A stretch of DNA of 64,000 nt from Phlebotomus papatasi. Taxonomy: Eukaryota; Arthropoda; Insecta; Diptera; Psychodidae. The stretch spans positions 23,715,078-23,779,077 of the forward strand of contig NC_077224.1 of NCBI RefSeq assembly GCF_024763615.1, in the 5' to 3' direction. Under the pieces are notes generated by a model. The model did no database searches. It was not told the origin of the DNA and saw only the letters and a list, made by a program, of their open reading frames with translations. The position numbers and the translations under genes were made by a program. Below, piece by piece: positions 47,263 to 59,089 of the stretch. How positions within the stretch are numbered: position 1 is the stretch's first letter; each line of letters opens with the position of its first letter.

Positions 47263-47948
47263 CAAAAAAGAAAAAGGATCCTCTCTTTCCCTTTCCTTGT
47301 TCGATCGATCACAAAACACTTATAGTTTCAATTTCAACTAATTTTTGTTATAAAAGTTCACTAATTAATTAGCAAAAATCCACGATTTCGAAAAAGAACT
47401 AGTCAATCAAGACACAAACCAGACTCTTATAAAATCCATAAGAAGTTCAGTTTATAGCTCTGCTAAATATGCATTGATAGATAGCTAGATAAATTTATTC
47501 ATCAACAATGATTTCGAAGTACAGTTTCGTTTAACTGAGATCCCGTGTAGTTTTCAGCGTCCACCGCCGTCTTAGCGTTGGTGACCAACCTCCAGAGCAA
47601 AACGGTGGAAGAGCTCTTTCTCAGGTTGTATGTGCCAGTCATGTAAAAAACATGTTTGAACTTTTTTTGAATACACGAAATTCCAATAAAAAAGAGAAAA
47701 AACAAAAACAGAAGATTTTGCTCTGTTGAAACTGTACTGTTTTGCAGCATTGTAAAATATTTGCATATATTTAGGGGAATATTAAAAATTATTTTTACAA
47801 ATTAGCTTCCAATAGTAGGCAATTCATATCAAATTCTTTCAGTCCGTTTTCTCGTAAAATGGAACTCCCTGTAATTTTCTTCGCAATTCAAAAGAAGTAA
47901 AGAATTTAAATTTTTCACACACAAAATTACACACTCTTTAAGGCGCTA
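47263..47948. other. No recognised features
   Basis: AT-rich; short open frames only, none protein-like. Confidence 0.35.
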
Positions 47949-48142
47949 GGGAAAAGTAGGGCACCTTTGAATTGGGGCCATTGGGGCACTTGTGAAATTG
48001 GGTTTTTTTTCTTCTATTTTGGAACTGAGCGCTATCATGAAGTAACTTGAGCATTGGTTTGTCGAATTAAATAACATCAAAGCACGACACCAATCTTTTT
48101 AAAAATATAAAAAAAACAATTTCAAAAGGTGCCCCATTTCCC
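47949..48142. mobile_element. 194-bp MITE, GGGAAAAGTAGGGCAC ends
   Basis: GGGAAAAGTAGGGCACCTTT plus GAA is mirrored by TTTCAAAAGGTGCCCCATTT plus CCC. TA on the left; the right flank reads AT. Confidence 0.65.
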
Positions 48143-48231
48143 ATTTTTCTCAAAGTGAGTTTACTAAATTTTGCATAACGATCTGTGGAAAATAATGTAA
48201 TTTAATAAGAACTGTAGTGTAAAATACAATA

Positions 48232-48316
48232 AATTGTGGAGCTCAGAGGCAAAATGACACATATGCTATGCTTAAGCCATAGGATATGTGTCATTTTGCC
48301 TCTGAGCTCCACAATT
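48232..48316. repeat. 85-nt near-perfect hairpin
   Basis: The arm AATTGTGGAGCTCAGAGGCA continuing with AAATGACACATAT (33 bp) is perfectly mirrored by ATATGTGTCATTTTGCCTCT plus GAGCTCCACAATT. The 19-bp loop is itself nearly complementary. It may be a tiny MITE or a transcribed hairpin. Nothing shows transcription. Confidence 0.85.
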
Positions 48317-49718
48317 AAAAATAATAAAAATAAAAATAAGTGATGTGAAATTAAGAATATAATATTTTCTATCTGATATTTTAGGCTTTTAAAAAACCGC
48401 TTTCCTAAAACTAAAATTCTAGCCTGCAAACAGACGCTAAAACTAATTTTCTACATGGTAACATGTATTTGAAGTCAGATACTTATTTGAATAAAATGAG
48501 TAAAAGTCCTAATTTTTAGATTTGTACTAAATTATATAAATCATTTATGTATATTTACAAAAATGACATGTATTTATAAAATTCTAACTAACCTATCCGA
48601 CTCGGAGGACCAGATTTGTATACTAAATCATATAAAGACTTGAAATACCATCATACTTCTTGGTTGATTCTTTATTTATTGAAAAGCATCCATTACTCTT
48701 GCCTTTTCCATTTAATTTCGATGATTAATTCTATTTTTAACAATGCTTATTTCAAGCCCAAAAACTATTTTTCGAATTCAATTCAACTAACATCGTGTTT
48801 ACTCCAAAAGAACTTTAATTTAGCGTGAAAAAACATTTTTTTCTTTAACGCAGAAGTATCAGCAACACGTTCTAATTTCTAAATCATATGCAAGGTTGCG
48901 TCTTACACCATTTGTAAATCAATTATAAAAAAAAATATTACGTAATAAACTGCTGCAAACTTCGCAGATTTAATCAAGGCCATGTATCAAGAAGATAGAT
49001 TCTTATATTATATTAATTTCTGAAAATAATAATTTATAATCAAATTGCAAACCATTCAAGTTTTTTTTATATTTAAAACTTATAGAATTTCGATCATTTC
49101 AACATTAGCGTTCAATCTTTCATAGTGTTAAATTTCATGAAAAATTGCAGCCCAACAGCACCAGCGGCGACATACAATCGTCTTGTAAGTGAGGCATATT
49201 GTAGTGTGTAAATTAATGAAAAGCGACGGCAGAAAAGGAGGGAAATGCCACAAATCCAGCATTAACCAACTGTTGGCCAAACAAAAAATCGATCCACATT
49301 GGGCACTATACCATGTGCAAGGCAATGTCTTTGGCTGAAAAGTCGCCACGGATGCAAAAGTGGAACAAACCACCAGGCGTCTCCACGTACTTCACCCCCT
49401 TCTGGCCAGAAATTCCACATGTTGATAAATTCGTTAATACTTGAAGGTCATCTAATCAATTTTTTTTTTATTACTTCTTGGATTGTTGGTCGACTAGAGG
49501 CGAGGCGGGAAGAGATTGACGCGAAAATGTGTTGAGAAAATTGACTTATGTGTGTTCCTATGCCACTTTATACTGTGCGCAATAAAAGTCGCTGCTATAA
49601 ATAGACATACAATTACTGAATCAGAAGGCACACCAGCTTTTTTTTTTGCTTTTAATGTGCTCTTTTTTTCGCGATATTCCATCCAATGCAGATCCAATAC
49701 ATATAAGTGGCCGGAATG
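48317..49718. other. No recognised features
   Basis: AT-rich; no gene or structured repeat recognised. Confidence 0.35.
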
Positions 49719-49720
49719 TT

Positions 49721-50240
49721 AAGGTCCATACATATTGCAGGGTTAGCACGGCATTATCGTTCTTTTTTGACAGCTGTCAAATGATGGCTAGTTTGACAGC
49801 TGTCAAATGATGACGCCGAATTCTAGTTGATAGCCAAATACGGCATTAAAAGACTCTTCGAGGGTTTAGAAAAGACGGAGAAGGCAACCGGGAGATAAAG
49901 TACATCGAATAAATGGGTATCTCAGTGTAAAGTAGGTTATTTTAGTGGAGAAATGAATTACAATATGTCCCTTTTGCTCTATAAGTGTCTCAGATGTCAC
50001 TCATTTCAGTGTAGTTTGAGTGATAATTGAATCAAAAATGATAACGGACCCGTATCCAAATAATTCGTGTAACACTCCCTAAAGCGTAAATTTTTAGAAA
50101 AAATCAAAGTTGACACCTTCCAGATTTCTTGTTCGAATCCTTCAAAATTTTTGACGTTTAAGGGATTTTGTGAAGGCTATCAATAAAACGTAGTCATAAA
50201 ACGACTACGTCACCTTACCGCTAAGTGTGCATGGACCTTT
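49721..50240. mobile_element. 0.5-kb inverted-repeat element with GACAGCTGTC palindromes
   Basis: AAGGTCCATACATATTG is mirrored by GTGTGCATGGACCTT. Flanks are T/A-rich (TTAAGG at the left, CCTTTAA at the right), so a 2-3-bp duplication is likely. Inside the left end the perfect 16-bp palindrome TTTGACAGCTGTCAAA occurs twice, at 49766-49781 and 49792-49807. Confidence 0.6.
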
Positions 50241-50242
50241 AA

Positions 50243-51244
50243 TCATTAAGGCAGAATGATTGAATACTTGGGTTTTTCTAGGTGAATTTCGATACAAGAT
50301 TCTGCATCTTGGTGTTGGTGTAACACACCCACTTTTCTCGCTCAAAAGACCCATAAATCAACTTTGCACTTTCATCATCAGTTGGCGCCTGTGAGGAGGT
50401 GGGTGGGTGGACAGGCCTCCCAATCTCGTCACAAGTGCCTCCAGGAAGGCCCACGAGTTGACCTCTGACACTGAAAATCTCATCATATCGCCTTGAAAGC
50501 CGAAGGAGGAAGCGTGCTGCAGAGGCATCATGTAACAACTTTTTTGTCCGTTGGTCCCGCCAAATTTTACAGCGAGAATGACACCCAAAATTGAAACCTT
50601 GAATTACAATAGAAAAACAACCTAAACGTTTTTTTTGTTCAGATTCTATTTCGTGTATTTATAAATAATAAATAAGACGAAATATTGAGCGATACGCGTG
50701 CAAAGTAGCGTCACATGACGCTGATGATGAATTATTCTTTCGGCTTCTCTTTTTTCTCACTTTAAACCGCCAACAGAGAGACTTCAATTTATGAAAAATG
50801 AAATTGAAGATGTCACGTAAAAAAAACACATTTTACAATATCTGAAATCTGAATCATTCGAATCATTAGTCGAATTCTCATGAAAAATGGACAATTGAGA
50901 GGGATTAATTCGGTGGGAAAGAGGTACTACACTGACTGAGTCTCAAACTTTGCAAAAATTGGAACAAATGTGTGTACAGTTTTAAGTAAAAAGAAAAAAA
51001 AACCTTATCAGTGTTCTTCGATAGGGTTAGCATTAATCAGTAATTGTGGCTTAAAAGCATTGATTGCAAAATTTATCGCATTTGTGAGTAAGCTGTAGAA
51101 CTCATGACCTAGAGGAAACACGTGTTAGTTTAGATTGAAATTTTAAATTTTGACAGAAGCTGTCAAAACGCAACATCTCTTAAGCCTTGAGAATTGAGAG
51201 ATATCAAAAATGAAATGTTAGTTGAACTTGGATGTTAAATATCT
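50243..51244. other. No recognised features
   Basis: 50370-50590 is less AT-rich, but no exon could be defended. The rest is AT-rich. Confidence 0.35.
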
Positions 51245-51245
51245 A

Positions 51246-51499
51246 CACTGAGAAAAAAACGAGGGTGCGATTAACTTTTTTTCCTCATAATATAAACACG
51301 TTTTAGGTGTAAAAATATATCAACATTTTTTAATGTTAATTTTACGCCTTTTTAAGAGTAAAATTAACATTGACAAGGGTTAATTTAACCCCTAATACAC
51401 CTAAAAAGCATAATATTTACACCGATTTCGGATCAATAATGCAGAGTAAAATTAACATTTCCGGAATGTTATTTTAACTTTTTCGGATTTCTCTCAGTG
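51246..51499 (-). mobile_element. MITE-A copy 5
   Basis: CACTGAGAAAAAAACGAGGG to TTTCTCTCAGTG, 254 bp, TA on both sides, same orientation as copies 3 and 4. Confidence 0.85.
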
Positions 51500-51623
51500 T
51501 ATCAACTAAACAATTTGAAGAAGGCATTAATTAATTATTCAAAAATAAACATAATCCCTATTAACATGCATGGGTGAGGTGCCGAATCGTCCCTTATTTC
51601 CTGTGATTATATTACATTTTATA

Positions 51624-51707
51624 GGGGAAAGTTTTATTAAAGGAATATGAGAAAAATATAAAGTGTTCGAAACCGGAGAGTGTGTGCGAAGCCTGAAAGT
51701 ATTCCCC
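51624..51707. mobile_element. 84-bp mini-MITE remnant
   Basis: GGGGAAAGTTTTA at the left and GTGCGAAGCCTGAAAGTATT plus CCCC at the right, TA on both sides. The right end matches the end of the 18240-19510 element, so it is probably an internally deleted copy. Confidence 0.55.
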
Positions 51708-51816
51708 TAGGTATTTTAGTTTTATTTATTTTATTTATTGTATTTACTCTAGGTTTCTTAAAATATGCCTTTTGAAATCCGTCTGAAAAAGAATATTGTA
51801 CATATTTCTGTATGTA

Positions 51817-52540
51817 CACAGTAAAAAAATTTACAACCACTACGATTGGTAATTTTTGCACGAGCGCTATGGTTGTAAATTTTGTGTATTGGAAATGTTG
51901 TGTATTGGCAAAGTTGTGTATTTTTAATTTTATAAAATGGCTTCCTGTCTATAATTTTGATTGTAGAGCAATTTTGTTCGGTTTATTTGTATTATCTGTG
52001 ATATGTCTCGGTATTAAACTAAGAAAAAAAAAGAAAAAAAGAATAAAAAAGGAAAAAAAATAAGAGAGAGTCTGAGACTTGAACCCATAATCTTTGCGTT
52101 GATGGTCTCGTGTTTTCTGCCTGCGCTACCGACTTGCTTACTTCTCTTCAGCAAATGGCCAAGAGTTGCATCGTCAATTTTTCTAATTTACATTATGCTT
52201 CCTCTGTTTTCTGTTATTACATAATTATTCCTAATTTTTCACGACTGAGGCACATTTTAAGAATCCAATGAATGATTCCAGAAGACAATTAGGCAGTTAA
52301 AAATGCAAAATCTATCTGAAATCTTAGAAAAATTGCAATAGTAAACAATGGGATTTTGACAGTTCTCACACAAAATTTCCAATACACAAATTTCCTTACA
52401 CAATACATAATTTTACTAGCATTATGTTAGTATCGTACCACCATTATGATAGTAATTTTACAATTTACAACCATATTGCTTGTGAATTTACACAACTTTT
52501 CAAATACACAACTTTATTTCTCACACAATTTTTTACTGTG
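51817..52540 (+). mobile_element. 0.72-kb element with tRNA-like module, tandem unit 1
   Basis: It begins CACAGTAAAAAAATTTAC and ends AATTTTTTACTGTG. The interior repeats TGTGTATTGG/ACACAA words. On the minus strand at about 52135-52075 lies a tRNA-like stretch with A-box-like GGTAGCGCAGGC and B box GGGTTCAAGTC. Unit 2 follows after TACA. No protein is encoded; the open frames found are spurious. Confidence 0.75.
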
Positions 52541-52544
52541 TACA

Positions 52545-53271
52545 CACAGTAAAAAAATTTACAACCACTAGCGTTGGTAATTTTTGCACGAGCGCTATGG
52601 TTGTGAAGTTTGTGTATTGGAAATGTTGTGTATTGGCAAAGTTGTGTATTGTCAATTTTATAAAATGGCTTTCTGTCCATAATTTTGATTGTAGAGCAAT
52701 TTTGTTCGGTTTATGTGTATTATCTGTGAAAAGTCTCAGTATTAAACAAAGAAAAAATGAAAAAAAGAACAAAAAAAAAAGAAAAAATATGAAGAGAGGG
52801 TCTGAGAGTTGAACCCATAACCTTTGCGTTGATGGTCTCGCGTCTTCCGGCTGCGCCACGAATTTGCTTACTTCTCTTAAGCAAATGGCCAAGAGTTGCA
52901 TCGTCCATTTTTCTAATTTACATGATGCTTCCTCTGTTTTCTGTTATTACATAATTATTCCTCATTTTTTACAACTGAGGCATATTTTAAGAATCCAATG
53001 AATGATTCTAGAAGACAATTAGACAGTTAGAAATGCGAAAAATGACTAAAATCTTAGAAAAATTGCAATAGTAAACAATGAAATTTTGACAGTTCTCACA
53101 CAAAATTTCCAATACACAAATTTCATTACACAAACTTAATTTTACTAGCATTATGTTAGTATCGTACTACAAATATGATAGTAATTTTACAATTTACAAC
53201 CAAAATGCTTGTGACAATACACAACTTTTCCCATACACAACTTTATTTCTCACACAATTTTTTACTGTGCA
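52545..53271 (+). mobile_element. 0.73-kb element with tRNA-like module, tandem unit 2
   Basis: Same ends, order and orientation as unit 1, highly similar along its whole length. The tRNA-like stretch reads GTGGCGCAGCC and GGGTTCAACTC on the minus strand at about 52860-52800. The two units are direct neighbours, separated by 4 bp. Confidence 0.75.
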
Positions 53272-54328
53272 TATTAACATACCCCTAAAGAGCTGACATC
53301 AGGGCATTGATCCATCCTAAAGCCCTGATTGGACTCAAGCTGATCCTCAAGAATATTTGTCTGTAAAAATTTGGCAACAAAGGTTTAGTCCTAACTACCA
53401 TCTTAAGGGAGTATCATCTATTAGAGGTCTTTTATCCTTTACTTCTTCTTTTACTGCCAAATTTTACAGGCTAAATATTCTCGGGGATCAGTCTAAATCA
53501 ATTTGCGTATTACGGTCGACCTTATCTCCTAGATGCAGAGTTTCATTCTTGCGAACCAGATGGAACCGGAGATCGGATCTTATTGAGGCGGTTTTGCTTG
53601 AAGACTATTAAGGGAAAGCGCGTCATTTCGGAAGACTCAAGCTTCAGACAACTCAATTTTTTTCTACGTTCCTAATGGATTTGACATTTTTTGAGAATTA
53701 AGGGTGTCAAATTAAGGAGAACACATGAAAGGTCGTCCTCTACATAAACCCATTTATTCACACGGAATTTAGTATACCAGAAGTCCGTTACTTTAAATTT
53801 GTTCCTTACCTAAGTTATAGATCATAGCCGATAACAATTAAAATCCGAAAATCAAATAAATACATAAACGACAGATTAACGTCTCAGGTTCAGAAGCATA
53901 TAGCATTGCTACTAGTTTACTTTGACAGTTGTCAAACGGTTTAGCGAAACGCTATACCGTAAGTGTGGGTGATTTTGACACCCTCTTGTTCGTAAGCTTT
54001 TGTTTACTTCTAGAACTTAAGGATGGTCTTTACCTATCGAATCTACCATGTCTGATCGATGAGAACGGTCCTTAAAGATTAGAATTAAAAAAAGCTTATG
54101 ATAGGACGGGTTTAAAGTCACCCGGACTTACGGTACGTTAAATGTAATATTTGCAATATCAATATACGGATTACAGCGTTTTTTCTCACGACCAAATATT
54201 TCATCTTTAAAAAAAACTTTTTTCAAACTTTTTGCAATTTCAAAAAAAAAACTTTTTGAAATTGCAATTTTTGACGAGAATTCCTCCCAATGTGTTAGAG
54301 GCCTTTGAACTTAAGGGGTCTCTCAAAA
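53272..54328. other. Mostly unrecognised; one small repeat
   Basis: No gene recognised. It contains TTTGACAGTTGTCAAA at 53921, a one-mismatch relative of the palindromes at 49766. The region 53960-54135 is bounded by ACCGTAAGTG and ACTTACGGT and shares text with 47150-47262. Confidence 0.4.
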
Positions 54329-54755
54329 TCCCGAACAGCAAAACCTCGAAAGCCAAAATTCCGAATGGGCAAAAATCCCGAACACCAAGATCCAGAAAGG
54401 GCGAAATTCCAAAACCAAAAAACCTAAAAGCAAAAATACCGGACTCCCAAATCTCGGAAAGACAAAACTCCGAAAATCCTAAATCCAAAATGGACCAACA
54501 TCTCGAAACAGCTAAAATCCCGAATTCCTAAAAGTGTCATAGCTACTCCCACGATTGCACTCGCGCTTGTCGAAGGTAAATGGAAATATTTTGTATTTTG
54601 GGAAATTATTCTACGCATTGTCTTCCATACAATTTCGTCCCTTTCAGGATTTTGGCTTTCGGAATTTTGGCTTTAGAGATTTTGGCTTTTCTGTAATTTG
54701 TTTTTCAGAATTTTGGCTTTCGTGATTTTGATTTTCGGGATTTTGATCGATACCG
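54329..54755. repeat. Inverted arrays of a 15-bp unit around a core (R4, copy 2)
   Basis: A degenerate CCGAAAGCCAAAATT array at the left and a GGATTTTGGCTTTCGG array at the right flank a core (about 54526-54650). The core matches the 9289-9415 core in order: TAAAAGTGTCATAGCTACTC, CGCGCTTG, TTCTACGCATTGTC, CCCTTTCAGGA. The arrays are more diverged than in copy 1. A lone fragment of the unit is at about 34850. Confidence 0.7.
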
Positions 54756-54780
54756 AATTCAAGAGTACTCCTACGTATTT

Positions 54781-55325
54781 TTTTGAATATGTTTTAGAGC
54801 TGGTCCTGGTAAACATTTCTCCCAACATACCTATGACCGGAAAATTTGCCATTTTGAATTATTGAACGTCAAAGGTCAACCACTTTGGAAGGCTCATTTT
54901 TCAACCGATTTGGTTAAATTTGATTTTTTTTGGAAAAGTACTGCAGTGTCGAACCCGGCTGCATCGGTCTTCATCGGTAATGAACCGATTAAGTACCGAT
55001 TTTTGAATAATTTTACATCCCCATAATAAAATTAATATTCCCTAAAAATAATGTTTTTTCAATTTTTCTCAAAATTGGCCCAAGCTTTTTCAATAAGTTT
55101 TGGATATGTTTTAGAGCTGGTCCAGGCGAATATTTCGCCCATATATACCTATGACCGGAAAATTCGCCTTTTTGAATTATTGAAGGTCAAAGGTCAAATA
55201 CTTTGGAAGGCTTATTTTTCTTTTTGGTTAAATTTGGTTTTTTTTGGAAAAGTATTGCAAATCAGAACCCGGCTGCATCGGTCTTCATCGGTAATGAATC
55301 GGTTAAGTACCGATTTTTTGATTTT
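54781..55325 (+). repeat. R3 family, two copies in tandem
   Basis: The run ATATGTTTTAGAGCTGGTCC, ACCTATGACCGGAAAATT, ATTGAA(C/G)GTCAAAGGTCAA, CTTTGGAAGG and CCCGGCTGCATCGGTCTTCA occurs twice in the same direction, at about 54790 and 55115. A head-to-tail duplication of the half-element. Confidence 0.7.
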
Positions 55326-57682
55326 CAAATGCTTTTGTGATTTATGAATCAATTTGATCTCTAGTAGATCAGTGATTTCAAAAGATTATGCAAAAAGCTA
55401 ATTCACGATGAGCTCTATCTCGTGATTTTTGTCTAAAATAGTGAAAAATTCTTAAGAAATATTTCCGAATTATTCTTAATTCTTGTTTCTAACTGATCAT
55501 AAGAAGAGCCTTTACCGTGTCGAAAATATTTCCATAAATTTAAGGGTATTTCAATAAATGTAGCTAATTGTAACGCACATTTGTTAATAAAATTTCAAAA
55601 TTAAAATTTGACAAGGCTGTCAAAAATCAATGTCCTCGTAAGATCATAATGACGCATGGTAAAAGAACACCGGTATTGTTTTTTTTTTTTTAGTTTTGTG
55701 CCAAATTTCTTAATTAATTTAATAAAGCATTAACCTGGAATTTACACAGCTCCTGAACTATATAGTAAAATTCTTCGAATTTCATTGAGTACAGAGTAGC
55801 AAGAAAAGATGACTAAACTGATAATTGCTTGTCCAATAAATGGATTCTGTTGAGTGTAATTAAATTAAGTGGTGGTTTAACAAGCCACCAACAGGTGTTA
55901 ATTGAATCTATACTCTGAAAGACATGTGAAATTTTTTTTCGCTCCACCACACAATTTTTTTTTCATGGCGCACGAACATGATAAGATAAAATCCGATAGG
56001 TTTACGATAAATTCCGTATTTGTTGATGATTGGAAAAATATGCAGACACTGCTAACTCGTGATGGTCTTATGAGATCACATGGTTCACAGTTTTCTTCAC
56101 GCACTGTTCTAATTTTAAAGAATACCAAGTGGTTAGTTTTTGCAAATTTGCGACTTTTCTTTTTAGTCAAAATGCTTTTCCAACAAACATTGAAATGAAA
56201 ATAGCTCTCGACCCCGCAAATGGAAAGCCAAATGGCTTAAAATACTGAGAATGAGAATAAGAAGAAAAAAAGACTTGTCAGGAACATTCTTGCTACTCAG
56301 CCTGCCTTCATTTTAAAGGCACAAACACACGCAAAAGAATTTCTTGGTGCAAATACTCCAAATATCAATTGCTATGTACACACGTTCCAGAATGTTTCAC
56401 ATTGTCTTCTATATATGACATATTTATTCAGTTGGAGCACAAGTGATTTGCATAAATTACCTGTATATTCCCTCCTCATGCAAATGCGTCAGAGAGGCGA
56501 AAAAGCTCATTTTCTCGTTGAAGGTGATTTTTAAGTGGAAAGCGCGAATGTGGCTTTGCCTCCGACTGTTGACCAATGAAAGCTCCGTATGCAATGACGA
56601 GCCTCCCAAGTGGTCTTCTCACAAGCTCTCCTTGACTAATTAATCGACTATATATATTTTTTTTAATCCAATATCTCACAATCGTATTGCTTTTATATGG
56701 CCATACATGCCATACTAAGTGAGTAATCTCGTGGTATCGAATATTATATAAATATTTGCATAACTTTTTTTTTGCCTTTCAACGACATGTATTGTTTATT
56801 CACTTCCTATGAAATGCACAGTATATTTGCAAATACCACATATGCGTTGTATGTAATATAAATTCTGAGAAATTATAATTGCTATATAGAATTTGTAAGC
56901 GTTGTCTTTTTGCGGCGCTTTTGATTCTTATAAAACAAGTTTTATGATTGGTTAAGGAGAAAATATACATTGAAAGATTTTATGTAAGAAGGGGTGGTAA
57001 TGGCAATACGTCCCAACTTTACGGAGTGCTCGCACTAGTAATTTCGATAAGCTCAAAAGTTCTTTAGTTTTATTCGCTTTGAATTAAAAATAAATTAAGT
57101 TTGTTAATTGTCTGAGTTAAGAGAAATAATAGGATAGTACCCACGACGAGATCAAGCATTTCATGAAGATTCTTTAACTTTAAATCATTTCTCAAATCAC
57201 TTCTAGTTAATTTTATTAAGACAGGTAAAACAAATTAACAGATGATTATTGTTAAAAGCAATAAATATCAATAAGTTGCGCGGTAAGCCTCTATCAACCA
57301 ATCGTCTTAACGGTCACTCAATTTAAGTTCTTTACATTAAACTCTTTCAAACACTATTTATTTATATAGTGTGACTATCTTAGACAAACTTTGCCATCCA
57401 GAATTCAAATCAGAAAAGAGACTGAAGAAAAATATTATCAAAATAGACACGATGTCAAACTTTTCGTGCATAAACTTCCTTTAACTTTCAGCAAAGCGAA
57501 AAAAGAATAAAATAATATTTCTACCTCTGTTGCGCTATTTTTCGCACGTTATCAGTTATGCAAAAATAAATTAAGCAAGATCGTTCAATTTGCGTATAAT
57601 AACAATGAAAAAACTCTATAGATACGAATGGGTTAAATTCATGAGAAATTCGAATATCTTTCAAATTATATCATATTTCGTA
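55326..57682. other. 2.3 kb, mostly without recognised features
   Basis: No gene recognised. 57300-57540 shares a diverged repeat with 39345-39590. The rest is AT-rich and structureless by eye. Confidence 0.4.
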
Positions 57683-58380
57683 GGGGAGACCGGGGAAAAA
57701 AAGTCATAAAACGGATATTTTATTTTTTTCATAAGCTACCTGTGCACCTCCAAAATTCTAATTAGCACAGTTTTATAGGAAATTTACCGCTCTACAACTC
57801 TGTGAAAGTCATTTTCTTCTATTTTGTAAGGACATATATTTATCGAGTCGTTTTCGAAAAGGTAATTTTGTGATCATTCTCAAAAATGCTGAGGCAAATA
57901 GTTTCAAGCATGAGATACTATCACATTTTGTTTCGCTTTATTACGGGATTCCGTAAATTTAAGTAAAATACGTAGATTACATATTTTCATTAGAAATTTA
58001 TTCTTTTACACCTTTGTAAAACACACAAAAGACTGCAAATCGTTTGACCAATGCAAACAAGCGGCAACACATAGCATTGACGTTTCTTTGCACCGTTCGA
58101 CATAAGAAATTGTATCGGTTATTGTTACTTTTTGCTCCATAACTTTTGTTACTTTTTACCCCAAGTGGTCGTTTTTAATAAAAGGATTTCTGGAGAAAAG
58201 AATCTTTGTAAAATTCTAAAATAGATAGTGGATTCGTATTCAAAGAATATCCAGATAATTTGGGAAATTTTCACCCGTGTATCAAATTTAAAATAAGTAG
58301 CTAATAATTAATATCTTTTGCACGGAAAATATTTCAAAAATAGGGCTAAAAATTTCGATATTTTTTATTTTCTAAATTCA
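57683..58380 (-). mobile_element. R2 family element, copy 3
   Basis: It starts GGGGAGACCGGGGAAAAAAA after TA and gives the inverse of copies 1 and 2: GTAACAAAAGTTATGGAGC on the minus strand, then the TTAGCCCTATTTTTGAAATA end at about 58335. The far TIR is lost. Confidence 0.7.
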
Positions 58381-58619
58381 GCAGAAAACTGGGAGATTAT
58401 TCCAAAAACAAACCACAAGAATACATTTTCCAAGACTAATACATAACAGTGGGGTGAATTTTTGAAATATCTCCGTTTAGAATAAGACCAATGTACTGGA
58501 CAGACCTATACGTAAGCCAAGAGATAGCTTAATGCAGTTGTAATTATCTCTCCCCCCCCCCCTTTAGACCCCTAGGAGTAATGGGACCATTCCCATTAAA
58601 AATGAAAAAATCTTCTCCT
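58381..58619. other. Short gap with poly-C run
   Basis: No gene. A run of about 12 C residues lies at 58551-58562. Confidence 0.4.
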
Positions 58620-58830
58620 GAACATATTTTTTAGTGCATAGCTGTCCTCAAGTACTCCTGCGTTGTCGGCTTTTCTTTTGCGTTGGTTCCTGGCACGACT
58701 ATGTTCACCCGTCCTCGTCGTAAAATCACCAAAGAGCAGTGACAAGAACCAATAGGAAGGACGATAACGCAGAAGCGCATGAGAACAGCCATGCACTTAA
58801 TAAAAAATTGTTCTTTTCTCTTTTCATTTT
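58620..58830. repeat. About 210-bp imperfect foldback
   Basis: TTAGTGCATAGCTGTCCTCA, then CTCCTGCGTTGTC, is mirrored by GATAACGCAGAAGCGCATG and GAGAACAGCCATGCACTTAA. Confidence 0.6.
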
Positions 58831-59089
58831 TTATTGGAATATTACCATAACTGTTAAGAGAAAACATTTCGTGTTCATAGAAATGTTTTCATGTTTCAAA
58901 AATTATTCTGAATCCTGGGTGGAGGCAGGAATTTTCCCTATCTTCACTCCGTAGAGGAATGGATGATTTTAGTATCATTTGCTGTAATTGACGATTCTCT
59001 GTACATCGAATCCTGCATTTTACTGATCGAACACAAAGAGAGAGCAGTTATTTCATCCACTATTTTTCAAATTGTGACACGGCTAGAGA

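Noticed and set aside
52075..52140. A tRNA gene on the minus strand
   Set aside because: A- and B-box-like sites are present but no closed acceptor stem, and the stretch is repeated inside a transposon unit.
58551..58562. Poly-C run as a G-quadruplex or assembly gap mark
   Set aside because: A single homopolymer gives no evidence for a function. It may be a sequencing artefact.
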